The notes under the pieces: generated by a model | Seen by the model: the letters and a program-made list of their open reading frames with translations, nothing else | Database searches by the model: none | Told to the model about the DNA's origin: nothing | Shown: piece after piece, positions 29,946 to 41,670 of the stretch | Position numbering within the stretch: position 1 is the stretch's first letter | Layout: every line of letters begins with the position of its first letter | Made by a program: the position numbers and the translations under genes | Assembly: GCA_944990035.1 (NCBI GenBank) | Contig: CALYLX010000119.1 | Span: forward strand, 186,001-250,000 | DNA length: 64,000 nucleotides | Direction of reading: 5' to 3' | Source: Clitopilus passeckerianus | Taxonomy: Eukaryota > Basidiomycota > Agaricomycetes > Agaricales > Entolomataceae

Positions 29946-31703
29946 GGGAACAGTTTCACGAACACTTGGCACTTGATTACTTGGCTCGATCTGCATCTCA
30001 AGATCTTGCTGATGATCGCGCTCTCATTGACATTGAACATGCCATTGAGGACAGTGGACGATCACTCCCTGATTTTGGCTTGCCTGAGCCAAGTATCCGG
30101 TCACCTGAAGTACTAGCAGAACGAGAAGCTTTTGAGAGCCGTAGAGAGGAGCTCAGAGGTCACACAGATGAAATGGTTGCCTTGATGAACGAAGAACAAA
30201 AGAACACATTCGACACATTATACAGCCACATCAAATCTGCAACCCGCGACTCAAACAACGCCTTTTTCCTCGAAGGAAAGCCAGGAAGAGGAAAGACTTT
30301 CGTGGTTGAGGCTCTTTGCTGCAGGCTTCGAGCTGAAAGTCACATTGTTCTTACAGTTGGAACAAGCGCGCTAGCAGCATCACTACACGAACGAGGTCGG
30401 ACGGCACATAATCTCTTCAGAATTCCAGTCAACGAGGTGGGCAATTAAGCAACAGACACATTAATCATTACTGACAAAGATACAGGAAAATGCGAACATT
30501 GTCTCGCTAATCCACCCCCATACCTACCGAGCCGAACTAATTCAATCAGCCACTGCCATAGTTTGGGAGGAACTTGCCAGTGCTAACAAGGCCGCTGTCG
30601 AATGTACAGATGAAATTTGCCAAGCCATCACAGGATCAACACAGGCGTTCGGTGGTATTCCATTCATCGGACTTGGAGATTTTCGCCAAGTCGCACCTGT
30701 AGTGAGAGGCCAAGGTCCGACACCCGCCCGGCTAGCCTCAATTAAATCCTCCCATCTCTGGCCGTCATTCAAGCTGGCATCTCTTCATCACCCACACCGA
30801 TCCGCTACAGACCCAGAGTATACAGCATTTGTCGATGAAATTGGAGAGAACCACCTTAGCCCCACAGTTGATTTGAAGATTCTGCGGCGTCTCAAGTCAA
30901 TTAATGAGGTGATCTCTTTTCTTTTTCCAGATGACGTACTTCAGGATCCGCCTAAATGCCTAACCTGGGCATTACTTTCTCCGAAGAACCGTTACGTTGA
31001 CGAATTTAATGCCAAGATTTTGCAGAAATTGCCAGGAAATTACGGTAAGTCCACAACAGCTTGACAGGCATAACAACTTAACAAGACATACTGACACCGG
31101 GTCACCTTTCAAGTCACTTATCTTTCAACAAACACTATCAAGGAAAGAGATGCGGTTCTTACGGATCCTACCGACAGAGCAGAGCTCTCCCCCGAATGCT
31201 TATCCATGATAACCCAAAATGGTGTCCCACCTCACCAGCTTCGGCTGAAAACTGGAGCTGTCTGCGTGATTATGCGCAATATGAATGTTCGAAAAGGTTT
31301 GGTAAAGAATGCCCGAGTTATCGTGGAAAGGCTAAACCGGCGAGTGATTACAATACGGGTAATCAACAACAATACAGGCCAGCTCAGCGAATTCGTTGCT
31401 ATTCCCCGCATCCGATTTGACTTTACCCCTGCATGGACAAGTTGGACTGTCCAGCGTGTGCAGTTTCCCCTACGCCTTGCCTATTCCACAACATTTCATG
31501 GATGTGTTGGCCTAACGCTTGACAGGACAGTCATTGATCTTCGAACACCTGTTTTTGCTCATGGACAGCTGTACACAGCCTTATCACGAGTGCGCCATAG
31601 AGATCACTCATGTACTTTACTCCCAGAAAGTAACGAAGGATCCTCTGAAAACTCTTCTATCTGTAGAATTACCAATGTAGTGTACAACAAATTGTTAACG
31701 TAG
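29946..31703 (+). pseudogene. Helitron helicase, C-terminal fragment
   Basis: Pif1-like superfamily 1B helicase of a Helitron, entered directly from the LTR. Exons 29946-30436, 30486-31044 and 31114-31703. Visible: the pre-helicase block (HLALDYLA ... LPDFGLPEPS), Walker A GKPGRGKT, a Walker B-like VWEELASANK where related proteins have WDEAPMA, GLGDFRQVAPVV (motif III), and the terminal helicase motifs LRLAYSTTFHGCVGLTLDR and LYTALSRVRHR. It matches the N-terminal piece at 20711-21390 as part of the same kind of element, but the Rep (HUH) nuclease region is missing. No convincing 3' CTRR end was found. Confidence 0.85.
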
Positions 31704-31930
31704 ACCGAATTAGAGACTCAGCAGCCGATTCAAACGACGGCGTAGCCGCATGTCTTGTAGTAGTATATGTAGATGGTTTTGAAGGGTTGTAACTTCTGCT
31801 GGGAGGATTTTACGAATAAACTCTTGCCCCTCTCTTGCCTTTTGTGAGGACCCATCGAGCTTGATGATTACTTTGCAAATTCATCGTAGATCCAAACGGT
31901 GCACCTCGTTCTTTACCACTGCAAAACATT

Positions 31931-32036
31931 TGACAAGAGTGGGACTTGAACCCACGCCATCATACGATGATGAGAACCCGCGAAAGCAGGCAAGCTACGC
32001 TTGAGTCACACGCCTTAACCGCTCGGCCATCTTGCC
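31931..32036 (-). tRNA. tRNA-Leu (CAA) with intron
   Basis: On the minus strand it has a GGCAAGA acceptor paired with TCTTGTC, D-arm GCCGAGCGGTTAAGGC, anticodon CAA in CTCAAG (32001-32003), and an intron of about 24 nt right after position 37. A long variable arm (TCATcgtATGA) and T-arm GTGGGTTCAAGTCCCAC follow. The long variable arm makes it class II. The anticodon stem has one mismatch in my folding. A TTTT terminator lies just downstream. The trailer and leader show no other gene. Confidence 0.88.
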
Positions 32037-32560
32037 ATGAGAGTTACTAGTCAGAGAGTGTCAGCGGGAGTCATCGCAGATAGAGGAGCATCGACGAAAC
32101 TTGACTCGAAACCCTTGTGACCATGAGGCAAGCTCGAGGCGTGGGGTCGCTTCAAGTCTTTGACACTTCTCTTCATTCAATCACTCAGTTACTGTCGTTG
32201 TAGCGACGTCTACCAGCAACCTTTTTCTCGCTGTCAAAGACAGTACAACGCCTTTGGTTCTTTGACGGCTTTCTTTTGTCAAAGGCCGTTTATCTTTTGT
32301 GGATAGCCGACCGGTTAGATCATGATTGCCAAAAGAAGATTGTGACGGGAAGTGCCACGCCCTTTGATCGCCCCTTGGCTCTCAACGTGGAAGCACCACC
32401 CCAAGGTGACGCACAAACAATCGGGAACTGTGCATAAAAACGTTGGATAAAATGGAGACCAGGCTTTCACATCTCCGCTACGACTTCCTTGCAAGAAAAC
32501 CACCCCTCAAGACCCCCAATCCCGACAATACTTCGAAGTTCACGACAGAGATAGCTCGAA
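32037..32560. other. Intergenic, shared upstream region
   Basis: Lies between the divergent tRNA and the gene at 32561. It holds short direct repeats of the type TTTGACGGCTTTCTTTTGTC / GTCAAAGGCCGTT. No gene seen. Confidence 0.5.
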
Positions 32561-34553
32561 ATGGCGCGTTACAAGACAAGGAGCCCTCAAGACGCGTTAA
32601 TTAAGAAAACCGGGAAGATTAGCATTAAGAGAAGGCCGCGACATCCAGACAGTGAGTTCCACCCGCAAATTTACCTCTCCAATATTTTAATTGACTCCGT
32701 TGTGCAGACGTGTTGTTCGCAATCAGTTACATCCACAGAATTGACCATGCTGGAGAATTTCGGTTCTTCCCCATTCGCCAGGTGTACGAAACAAGTGAGT
32801 TTTCCGGGCGTCATTACCCTCTGACGGCAAGCTAACTATCTGTATTCCCATTAGTTGAGATCTTGCATGCTCAGCGTAATGACGAGCTCCCCCTTGGGAA
32901 ACAATTGCCGAGTGCAATTCATGGTCATATACTGAAGACACTTGTACGTCTCGCCATATCCGTCATCCGTACAAAGGCTCATTCTCTCCAGGTGAAAGCA
33001 GGGTATCTGGAATTTAACGAGTCAAAGACCCAGATTCAAGTTACACCCACTGGCTCTGTTTTGTACGTCCGCCTTTTCCTTGTCTCAAGCCACTTTAGTA
33101 ATTCAATTCCTTCAGCATGCGAGTAGTTGCTGAGAAAGTAGACCACACCCTTTATGATTCCGCTGTCACCAAGCACAGGGCGCACTGCGACTATTTCCGT
33201 CAACAAGTGGGACCTCTTTCTAAGCTTACGAACAAAGAAGTAAGCATATTTCATTTTGTCCTCCTCGATCGTAATCTGATTGGGACTATAGTTAGCGGAT
33301 GAGAACGAGGAACTTCAAGGGAAAGTCGAAGAGTATGAAAAACATAGGCGAACCTGCCCAGTCTTTGCAACGCCGCAAACCTACGAGAGGGCGGCAAGTG
33401 TCGCAACCGAGGCTTCCTCAATGGCATTCGATGATTTACAGCAACTTCATACACCAGATAATTCGGTGGACCAAGAACGAGATGCTGAGGAGCAAGATGC
33501 GGATGCAGATGCAGACATGCTCCCACCACCTGAACCATCTTCTTCCCGACATTTGTAGGTTTTCAACCACCTTCTTTTCTTCACAGCCTAATGACATCTC
33601 GATCAGAATAACCCCTGCCCATACTCGGAAACCGATTCATTCCACCCCAGTCAACCCGTATATGACTCCTAATAGCATCCCTCGCATACGTCCCCAGCGA
33701 ACTATCACCCAAGCAACTCTCACACCACCCCCTTCACCTTTTGGGAATCGCAGGTCCTTGACACCTCAACCTATTTTCGAAGATGCAGCGGGCGACAGCA
33801 TGATGGTGGACGACTTCCCAGATTCGGAGACCACTCTTCTACCTTCCCTCATGTACAACGATAATCAAGGAGAGTTACAAACTCTTCGTGACGAGGTACG
33901 CTCTCACATTCACTTCAGCTTCAAAACTCCGTACTGATATTGTGGTCCCATAGAATAAGTCTTTGAAGACATGGACTCAACAAATGGCAGAACTGGTCAG
34001 GCCATACTGGGGCGAGAAAGAGTTCAATTCCGGCGACACCGACGAGATTTCCACAACGACTACCCGAATCATCTCCAACCTTCGAACAACAGAAGCCGAC
34101 CTCGCGGAGAAAGATAGACGAGTGCGAGAACTCGAGGCCGAAATCAAACGCGCAACGGATGACTCGGATGAGCAGGTTCGGTTTCTCTCTCATACCCTCG
34201 TCAAATTTCGATTGACTTGTTTCCAGATAGATTCCCTCAACCTTGAAATCCGGAAGGCCGAAGAAGAGCTTCGTGATTTAAAGCAGAAGAATCAACCTGA
34301 CCAGAAGCAACTGCAAGACCTAGAGGACGAGCTGAACACGACGAAATTGTTGCTTAGGGACACAATCCAAGAGAAGAACGACGCTGTGGCCCATATTAGG
34401 AGCATGTTCATGGGTGCTGGGGAGTTCCTTTCAAAGATCCCGTCAAAGGTGAGGCTCGCTTCCCTGATTCATCAAATTCAGAATGCTCATGTACAACGCT
34501 TGCAGGAACAACCAACATCCATCTCAGCAGGGCCTATTCTGGGAAGCTCTTGA
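32561..34553 (+). CDS. Coiled-coil protein with possible winged-helix N-terminus, unknown function
   Basis: Ten exons: 32561-32651, 32708-32794, 32855-32943, 32992-33062, 33116-33239, 33292-33554, 33607-33895, 33954-34175, 34227-34448, 34506-34553 (501 aa). The phases fit at every junction. The N-terminal part, with HILKTLVKAGYLEF then QVTPTGS, has the rhythm of a winged helix; this is only inference. A Pro/Asp/Ser-rich middle (TLTPPPSPFG) is probably disordered. The last third is a coiled coil (EKDRRVRELEAEIKR and IDSLNLEIRKAEEELRDLKQ). No family is recognised. The last intron boundary (34449-34505) is less certain, because read-through is also open. Confidence 0.75.
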
Positions 34554-34812
34554 ATCAATGTCCTTGGCCTCGACTCGGACGAACAATCATACAGATATGG
34601 TATTGGATCTGTCCATATCTTGATACCCACTGTCACATATTTGCATCTATACCTTCTATGCTTCACCTCTTCCTCATTATGGTGTATTTCTTTCCATATA
34701 CCCAGGCGTTTCACATAGGGCAACGGTACGATTCTGAATACTGTTACACAGATAAATAACACATTGCTTCTGAGTATTTCCGCTATGGACCCTGCATAGC
34801 TTACAATTCGAC

Positions 34813-35507
34813 CTAAAGTCGAGAAACAACCCAGGAAGCGGCTTCTCCAGCATTCTATAAGGGCAGCCAGCTCGTCAGTAAAGAGCAGCAGTTCCAGAGA
34901 AGTCAGACTTACCGCTCCATAACCCAAGTGAGCTGGGAGGATGATAGAACCACCATCACAGATGTTATCACCTGTAGCACAGAAAGTCTTCGCAGTAATT
35001 CCACCAGCGAAAGCTTGCCCTTTGTCCGGGTCGCCGAAGACAATGGCACCTCGGATGCGAGACTGAACGGAAGAAGCCATCTTTCCAGCTGCAAGATGGG
35101 TAACTTGTGCGCCTTGGCTAGATGGAATAACTGTTTGAGAAACGATGGAATTGACGGAAGAGAATGACTGACCTGTAGCCACTAATGAAAATCTTGGTAT
35201 TCGGGCAGGAGCTCGCAACGGATGCAGCATCGCTGGCCATAGTCTGCGCACCACCCTGGTCTCCGCCAGCCAAGAACCCGGCAACGGTAGCTGGGTATGG
35301 GACACCAACGAAAGAGAGGCTTCGGCCGGCCAAAGCGCTGGTTAAGGCCGTCTGGAATGGAGGCCCAACGATAGTTCCAAGGGTACCACTCTCGCCAGTT
35401 CCCCTCGCAAAGAAGACGGTGACATCGGCACAGTCAGCGCGAGGCTCGACGGGTGTAGCAGAGACAGAGAGAGCTGTGAGTGCGAGGAGAAGAGAGTAGA
35501 ATCGCAT
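34813..35507 (-). CDS. Cutinase family esterase 1
   Basis: Exons (minus) 35507-35173, 35117-34913, 34854-34813; 193 aa. A signal peptide (MRFYSLLLALTALSVSATP) leads into the cutinase fold: DVTVFFARGTGESGTLG, the nucleophile elbow GYSQG formed across the first intron, then GDNICDGG (Asp) and LPAHLGY (His) completing the triad. Cysteines match the usual two disulfides. It ends WVVSRL. Secreted cutinases cut the polyester cutin of plant cuticles and other short-chain esters. The paralogue at 36225-36919 has the same three exon sizes (335, 205, 42 nt), so they are a tandem duplication. Confidence 0.93.
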
Positions 35508-36224
35508 TTTCTTAGTGGGTTCTTGACGAGGAGTGTCTTCAAGTTGGAGAATCTGCGGATGCAACCTGGCCACCTTTATACTCAGAACTCATAACTGTAG
35601 CTAGCAACGTTGAGTGCATTGAGTCGGTTATGAGTACATGCCAGAGCCGGGGCTGAAGAGGAGGATAGCAGCCGCTAGGTTGGAGTAGAATACACCGCAG
35701 AGGACGGATGCAATCTTTACAGTCTTCAAGCCAACTCGAATTGAATTGCCTCAGCTTCCGAGATCAATTTCGCTTCAAGTCGCGTTCGTGGTTGCTGTAA
35801 ACGAGCCTGAGATGCAAGTAGCCATCTGAGAGAAGGCGGAAACCTGAGCAGCTGACAATTGGATAACGACGTCAGATCAGGAGCCTCAGTCACGGGGCCA
35901 CGAGTAGCGAAGGTGGTTCGGCTGCAGACTTCGGCGTTACTGGTGTTGGGTTGGAACCTAGGCAGGAAAAAGTAGACCTTGCCTGTAGTCTAACCGCAAC
36001 TCACCTGGCATAAATTGCATACTTTCTGTGCACGGTATCGCTGGGATCGATGAATTGTAGACGCGTGTGTGGTCAGGTGGATTACAACGTTCAGAAAGGC
36101 AGTTTTTGTTTCCCGCCCAAGTCCAAGGGAATAACCGGATTCGAATACATTCCAATAACTGTTATTCACTGAGTATCAAATACAAGGTATTCTCTGTTTT
36201 AGGAACCCGTCAGGCCGGAGATTT
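35508..36224. other. Intergenic between the two cutinase genes
   Basis: About 0.7 kb. It holds the upstream region of cutinase 1 and the 3' flank of cutinase 2. No gene or clear repeat seen. Confidence 0.5.
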
Positions 36225-36919
36225 TTAAAGACGAGATACAACAAATGCAGCTGCATCTCCAGCATTCTAGTAATGGAAAATACCTTGTTAATTCACGGGA
36301 TTCTACTCAAGAGGGTGGGACTTACGTTGCCGTAACTTAAATGAGGTGGGAGAACGAGAATACCGCCTGCGCAAATATTATCACCGGAGGCGCAGTACGT
36401 CTTGGATACAATGCCACCAGGGAACGCTTGACCGTTGTCGGGGTCACCGAAGAGGACGGCACCTTTGATACGTGATTGAACAGTGGAGGACATCTTTCCA
36501 GCTGCGAGATGGGTCACTTGGGCTCCTTGACTATATTATCGGCATACGTTAGCATATGTGTTTAGCAAGGAATGTCGGACAAACCTGTAGCCGCTGATGA
36601 AGATCTTCGTGTTCGGGCAGGAGCTTGAGATAGAAGCAGCATTACTGGCCATAGTCTGGGCGCCACCTTGGTCTCCACCGGCCAGGAATCCAGCAATGGT
36701 GGCTGGATATGGGATACCAACGAAAGAGAGGCTGCGGCCTCCCAATGCGCTCTGCAGGGCAGCTTGGAAGGGAGGCCCTACGATGCTTCCAAGAGTGCCA
36801 CTCTCACTTGTTCCTCGAGCAAAGAAGACTGTGACGTCGGTACAACTTGCCCGAGGTTCAACAGGGCTGGCGGCTGCAGAGAAAGCTGCGAGGGTAGCGA
36901 GGAGAGCGTAAAGGCGCAT
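36225..36919 (-). CDS. Cutinase family esterase 2
   Basis: Exons (minus) 36919-36585, 36530-36326, 36266-36225; 193 aa. Signal peptide MRLYALLATLAAFSAAASP, DVTVFFARGTSESGTLG, GYSQG across intron 1, GDNICAGG and LPPHLSY. It differs from copy 1 at scattered positions throughout but keeps the triad and the intron phases. It is transcribed in the same direction as copy 1, leaving a divergent arrangement with the F-box gene at 37528. Confidence 0.93.
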
Positions 36920-37527
36920 TGTGAACTTTTTGTATGTGGTAGCAGAGCCGCGCTATGCTGACGAGGACGAGAGCTGGGTACACATCTTTTATACCTGACA
37001 CCGATGACCAGGCTTGAGTTAACACGAGCCCAGGAACCGAAGTCGAAGACAGGGGCAAAACGATCAGAAGGAAGTGAGGAGCTCCATGTGAGGATGCTAG
37101 ACTGAAAGCTGCATGCGAGATCATATGGGCAAAAGCTTGACAACATGGCTCAACATCGTGAACACTTCCCTTGTGAATTACCTGGGAATAACCGCATTAA
37201 ACACTGAGAGAGGCAGGTTCACCCCGAGTTTCAAACGGAGGTATTGAACATCTGACATTGTTGTTGCAAGAATACCTCAACGACGGGTAAATTTGAATTG
37301 CTCGGGTGCAAATTGGAGTGGTCGTGTCCAAGGTCGTGCAGATCGTTCGCAGCCCAGTCTTTGTTTGCAAAGCCATCAGATCCAAACAACGCGACCTTTC
37401 TCGCAATAGCTGTGAAACTGCAGTGTCCTTGTGGCCTGCGGGCATCTGGTGTACTGCGTGCACAGTTCTTCTTTTCGGTTATAACCTGGAGAAACACCAG
37501 AGTACGGGTGCATTTCTTGACTCGTCC
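36920..37527. other. Divergent promoter region (cutinase 2 / F-box gene)
   Basis: About 0.6 kb between two outward-facing genes. No supported coding region. Confidence 0.5.
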
Positions 37528-38893
37528 ATGGCTCCTATATTCGAAGTACCTCAGGAAATAATCGACATAATCATTGGTCTCTGCGCAGATGATTCCTACA
37601 CGCTGAAAAGCTGCTCCTTAGTAGCCAAATCATGGATTATTCCCAGTCGACGCCTTTTGTTCAGATCCCTCGTACTTGGAGGAACGCGCCGCCTCTTCAG
37701 ATTCCGGCACCAAGAACCCATTGCGCAAAGAAGTGAAAGCCCGTTGGAGCAATTGCTGGAGCTGGATGAACTGCTCAAATCAGCCCCCGAATTAGCCACC
37801 GAGTGCATCCAAAGCCTCAGGCTCCGGTTCGAATCGTTCATCAACTCCCCGGCATTCTTTGACGCACCCACGAACTCGGTACTCTGCCGGATCCTTGAGA
37901 GGCTAGAGCGGTTGAAATCCTTCAACCTCCATCTTGGTCGGTGGGGAGAGTATGCGCACAAAGACTCTAGTTCGCAGGTCGAGGCCTCAATCCTTGCACT
38001 CATTCGGAAATCAGAGACTGAATCCATTCTCATCTCCAACACCGAACTAGCTTCGGCTAGAGATCTCCTCGATTTCATTACTTACTCCCCCTCGTTAAAG
38101 CAACTCTCAATCCTAGATCCAATCTTTCGTGATGAAGACCTAATATCCACATATCCGTCCCCGCCTACCGCTGAATTGACGTATCTAAGGTTGGACACCA
38201 ACCTACACCCCCTTGTTCCAATGTTTCTGGATCCCTCGTTTAACCTCAAGGTTAACAAGTTACGCCAGGCTCGTATCCGACTGTCTGCACGCCCAGAGGC
38301 GTGCGAGTTGATCAAACAGCTGCTGGGCGAAGCCTCACAGACGCTTCAGCACCTGGAGTTTGGAGACCACCCACTATTCCAAGGTTAGCTCATTCCTCTG
38401 TCTGATAGAACGCGTCTAAGCTTTTATATCAGATACACCCCAATTCTTCCCAATCAATAATCTCTCAAGCCTGCGCTCTCTTCACTTCACCGGCTTCAGA
38501 TCCCACGGGTTCCACTCTTCTATCAAGTGGATCCCGCATGTGTTCTCTGACATGCACTCTCCCATACCCCTCGAAGAAGTGTCTATTTCAATCCTCACTC
38601 ATCGGCTGATGATTCCACCCCGTCTCGAGGGCGGAGCGCTTCCCTCGTTTCTTCTCAGTGGTGAGAAAACTGTGGGAGATTTAATGCTGTGGGAGCCCCT
38701 GCAGGAGGTCGACACGCATCTTTCCAGCAAAAACTTCCCATGTCTTCGCAGAGTGGATATCACGATGACTATCCGGGATGCTCTCAATGCGACTTTGCCA
38801 GAATTCGCTGAGAAAACGCGTCAATCGTTCACGGTCCTCTCCGCCATTTCGAAAGGGATGGTTCAGGTGAATGTTGCAACGGCAGCGTATTGA
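37528..38893 (+). CDS. F-box protein
   Basis: Exons 37528-38383 and 38433-38893; 438 aa. The N-terminus has a typical agaricomycete F-box (VPQEIIDIIIGLCADDSYTL, then CSLVAKSWIIPSRRLLFRSL), which binds Skp1 in SCF ubiquitin ligases. The rest shows irregular leucine-rich segments (LKQLSILDP, LTYLRLD, LSSLRSLHFTGF) likely to form the substrate-binding LRR domain. Such genes form large, fast-changing families in mushrooms and the target cannot be named. The ATG at 37528 was chosen because the F-box follows at once. Confidence 0.85.
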
Positions 38894-38997
38894 CCAATGC
38901 GTTAGTATTATTGATTTTTAACTATTGCTTGATGTAATACATAGTATGCGTGTAGGTGATAATGCAATGGTAATAATTTAGGGTAATAATGTGTCGC

Positions 38998-41369
38998 CTA
39001 GGCAAAGTCGTCCTCCTCGAATGTCTCTAATGTTTTACTCCAAGTTATGACTTTGGGGTGTGCCATGACCTGGACACGTCCATGAGCGATCGAGGAAGAG
39101 ATTAGGGAGGTAGAGTACGCACCTTATTGGGATCGAAGTGGAGCACTTGAAGCCCTTCCAACGAAGTTGCACGCGAAAGGGCGACGTATGCTTGCCCTTT
39201 CTCGAAGACCTTTCCGAGGTCAACTTTCACGCGATCAAGCGTCTGTCCTTGCGACTTGTGAATACTCATGGCCCAAGATAGGATAAGTGGCAGCTACGGA
39301 TGCGTCAGCCTCTCATCCAGTGATACACGAGGGATATTCAAAGCCTTACCTGTGTCCTCGAAACTTGTATTTCACCATCGGGTAGTTCGACCTTCCACAC
39401 GTCGGGCATAACCAAGAAATATCTCCTTCCCCCATTCGCCAAAGCAAACTCCACAACAGGGTATCGCTTTGCAGTGCCCGTTGACCCGCCCTTCTTCTTC
39501 CCTGCATTGCCTACCGCGGACACGACATTTGCAGCACCAATGACGCCTCCGAATTCAGACACCGCTGGATTGTCATCGAACTCTGTTCCGTACACCGCAG
39601 GGTCCACAAAGCGGGCAACACGTCCAATGGTGCCGTTGACCAAAGTTTCGTCAACATTCTTGAGGAGCATAACCTGCGCATCCAGGCGAAGAGTAAGCGT
39701 TGACGGCGCCATGAAGTTGGCAAGCATTTTCTGTCGCTGATTTTCGTCTCGAATTGAACCTCCGTCAAGAGCAGTATAGGATTCGCTCTGAGTCTGTAGC
39801 TGCTTCAACCTCCCTTGATTGGACCTTTCAACGTCTTCTCGCCTCGGGAAGCTGGTATATGCAGTGTCAGGGCCTATGAAGCTAATGTAATTTACGAAGG
39901 AAACTCACAGTTCCGTAGCTGAGAGGCCATCTTCGTAGTTGATTTCCCGTGACAAGTTTCTGAACCTGGTGATAGATTTGGCGCTCAGTTTACCAAATCT
40001 CATTTCGTTGAGCATGTCAACAAATTCTGCAACCAAAAGTCAACAAACGGAGAGTGGTCGACTGTATGCGCAGCAAAAACCTTGATCCCTCTGCCTGAAG
40101 ACCTTCGTCAAGTTGAAGGTGCGTTGAATAGTTTCGCCCCAGGTGTCGGCCTCGAAGGCAAACTTGACATTGCCGGTCTTCTGAACAGGCGGAAGCTGGA
40201 AGAAATCGCCAGTCACAATGACCTTGACACTAATGCATCAGTTAAAGGTCCTCGCAAGAATGGGTAGGGTTTACTTGGATGCCCCCAAACGGTTTGGGTT
40301 GCTTCCGTATCAAGTTGCCGATTTTCGCCAGCTTGTCAAAGAGTTCGCCATCCACCATGGAAACTAGATTAAACGGCACATCAGTCTGGAACCATGGAGC
40401 AAAATAGCGCGTCATTCACCTTCATCGATGATGAGCACTTTGGTCCTGAGCCATCTTGCTGCGGCTTTCTTATTCTTCTTGATTTTTTGAGCCAAATCTT
40501 CTGCAGACTCAATTCCAAGACCGATTCCAGCAAACGAGTGAATCGTAACGCCGCCGATATTGCATGCTGCAATACCCGTCGAGGCAGTAATAGCCACTGC
40601 GTCCGGACTCTTGATATATTTCTTCTTCAAGGTCTTTATGATTTCCCTCAACAGGACGGACTTGCCAGTACCTAAAGCAGCGGAATATCAGTTCTATGTC
40701 TTACGAAATAAGTAGGGCAATTGTATACGTACCTGCACTTCCAGTATAGAATACACTAGTCCCATCTTGCACAAGCTTTAGAATTGCAGTCTGCTCCTGG
40801 CTCAAAAACACAGCAGCCACCCCGTCCTTGCACCCAAGGGTGCTCTTAGCTGAGGACTTGCTTTCACTAGATGCGCTAGAAGGAGGGTGGGAGGTCACGG
40901 TGCCGGACCTTGACCTCGCCTTGGCAAGCGCAGAAGGAACAGCACTAGCTGTGCTGGACGTCCTTCCGAAACTCGATGCAGACAAGGGATCATTCTTCTC
41001 GTTCCAGGAGTCAGGCAGCTCCCTTTTCTTTTTTAGCTCCGGCTCTTCCGGATGTTCCTTGGTGGGACTCGGTCGTTTGTTCACCATTTTCGAGTCAACC
41101 AAAGCCTGCCCTTTCGGTTTTGCGCCAGAGCCAGCTGAATTTTCGCCCAGGGCAGCCATGATATGCTGCAGTCTTTGAGATCGTTTCTTCTCAACTCCAT
41201 CCGCGTTGGTCGTCGTAGTCTTCGTTACTATCGATGTCCTCGTGGCTGCTGTTGTGGCATATCTTGGTGTTGGCTCCCATTCGATTTCCACGCTGCTTTC
41301 TGACTGAGCGGAGTTGATGGAGAAATCCCGTCTCACCGTCGCCAGGCCGGATCGCGCTTGTTGAGGCAT
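38998..41369 (-). CDS. PIF1: Pif1-family DNA helicase
   Basis: Eight exons (minus): 41369-40733, 40671-40420, 40363-40275, 40222-40081, 40026-39909, 39851-39350, 39293-39123, 39069-38998; 660 aa. A disordered basic N-terminus of about 190 residues precedes the helicase core: [15 protein letters not shown] (Q motif), GSAGTGKS (Walker A, across intron 1), IIDEVSMVDG (DEAD-like), [13 protein letters not shown], the Pif1 signature region, and [17 protein letters not shown] with [17 protein letters not shown] at the end. Pif1 is a 5'-3' helicase acting on G-quadruplexes, telomeres and mitochondrial DNA. The first possible start is a GTG, so the first ATG (41369) was used. All frames are intact. 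Confidence 0.95.
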
Positions 41370-41670
41370 CGTCTTTAAGGTCGTCGAGGGCTTAAAGGAC
41401 TGAACACGCACGCGCTCTTGTTCGAAATTATCAACGGCGCTGCCGACGTATCACGTGGCGGCGCGTCGGGTCACAGTGTGACAGACGCGTTCAACATTGA
41501 ATTTAACTGAAATTTGGGGCGTTTAAAAGGTTGCTTTGGAATCGAAATATCCCAAAATTTGTAACCGTGGATAACAAGAGTAGCGGGGGGTAATATTAGC
41601 CATCTATACCATTAACTATATGCAAGTAATAATAAGTATATAACACATCTATACTTTTGTCTTGTTTCAA
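41370..41670. other. Intergenic, PIF1 upstream region
   Basis: AT-rich, about 300 bp between the PIF1 start and the TIM44 stop. It includes a (TAATAA)-like tract near 41625-41645. No gene. Confidence 0.5.

Noticed and set aside
31704..31770. A small hairpin (CGGC-GTA-GCCG) followed by CTTG after the helicase stop, considered as the Helitron 3' end.
   Set aside because: Helitrons end in CTRR; CTTG does not fit, and no matching 5' end could be confirmed.
33555..33586. 32-nt intron ending at cttcacag in the coiled-coil gene.
   Set aside because: Too short and leads to an immediate stop; using the next AG (33606) gives a 52-nt intron, a branch-like CCTAATGAC and an open frame.
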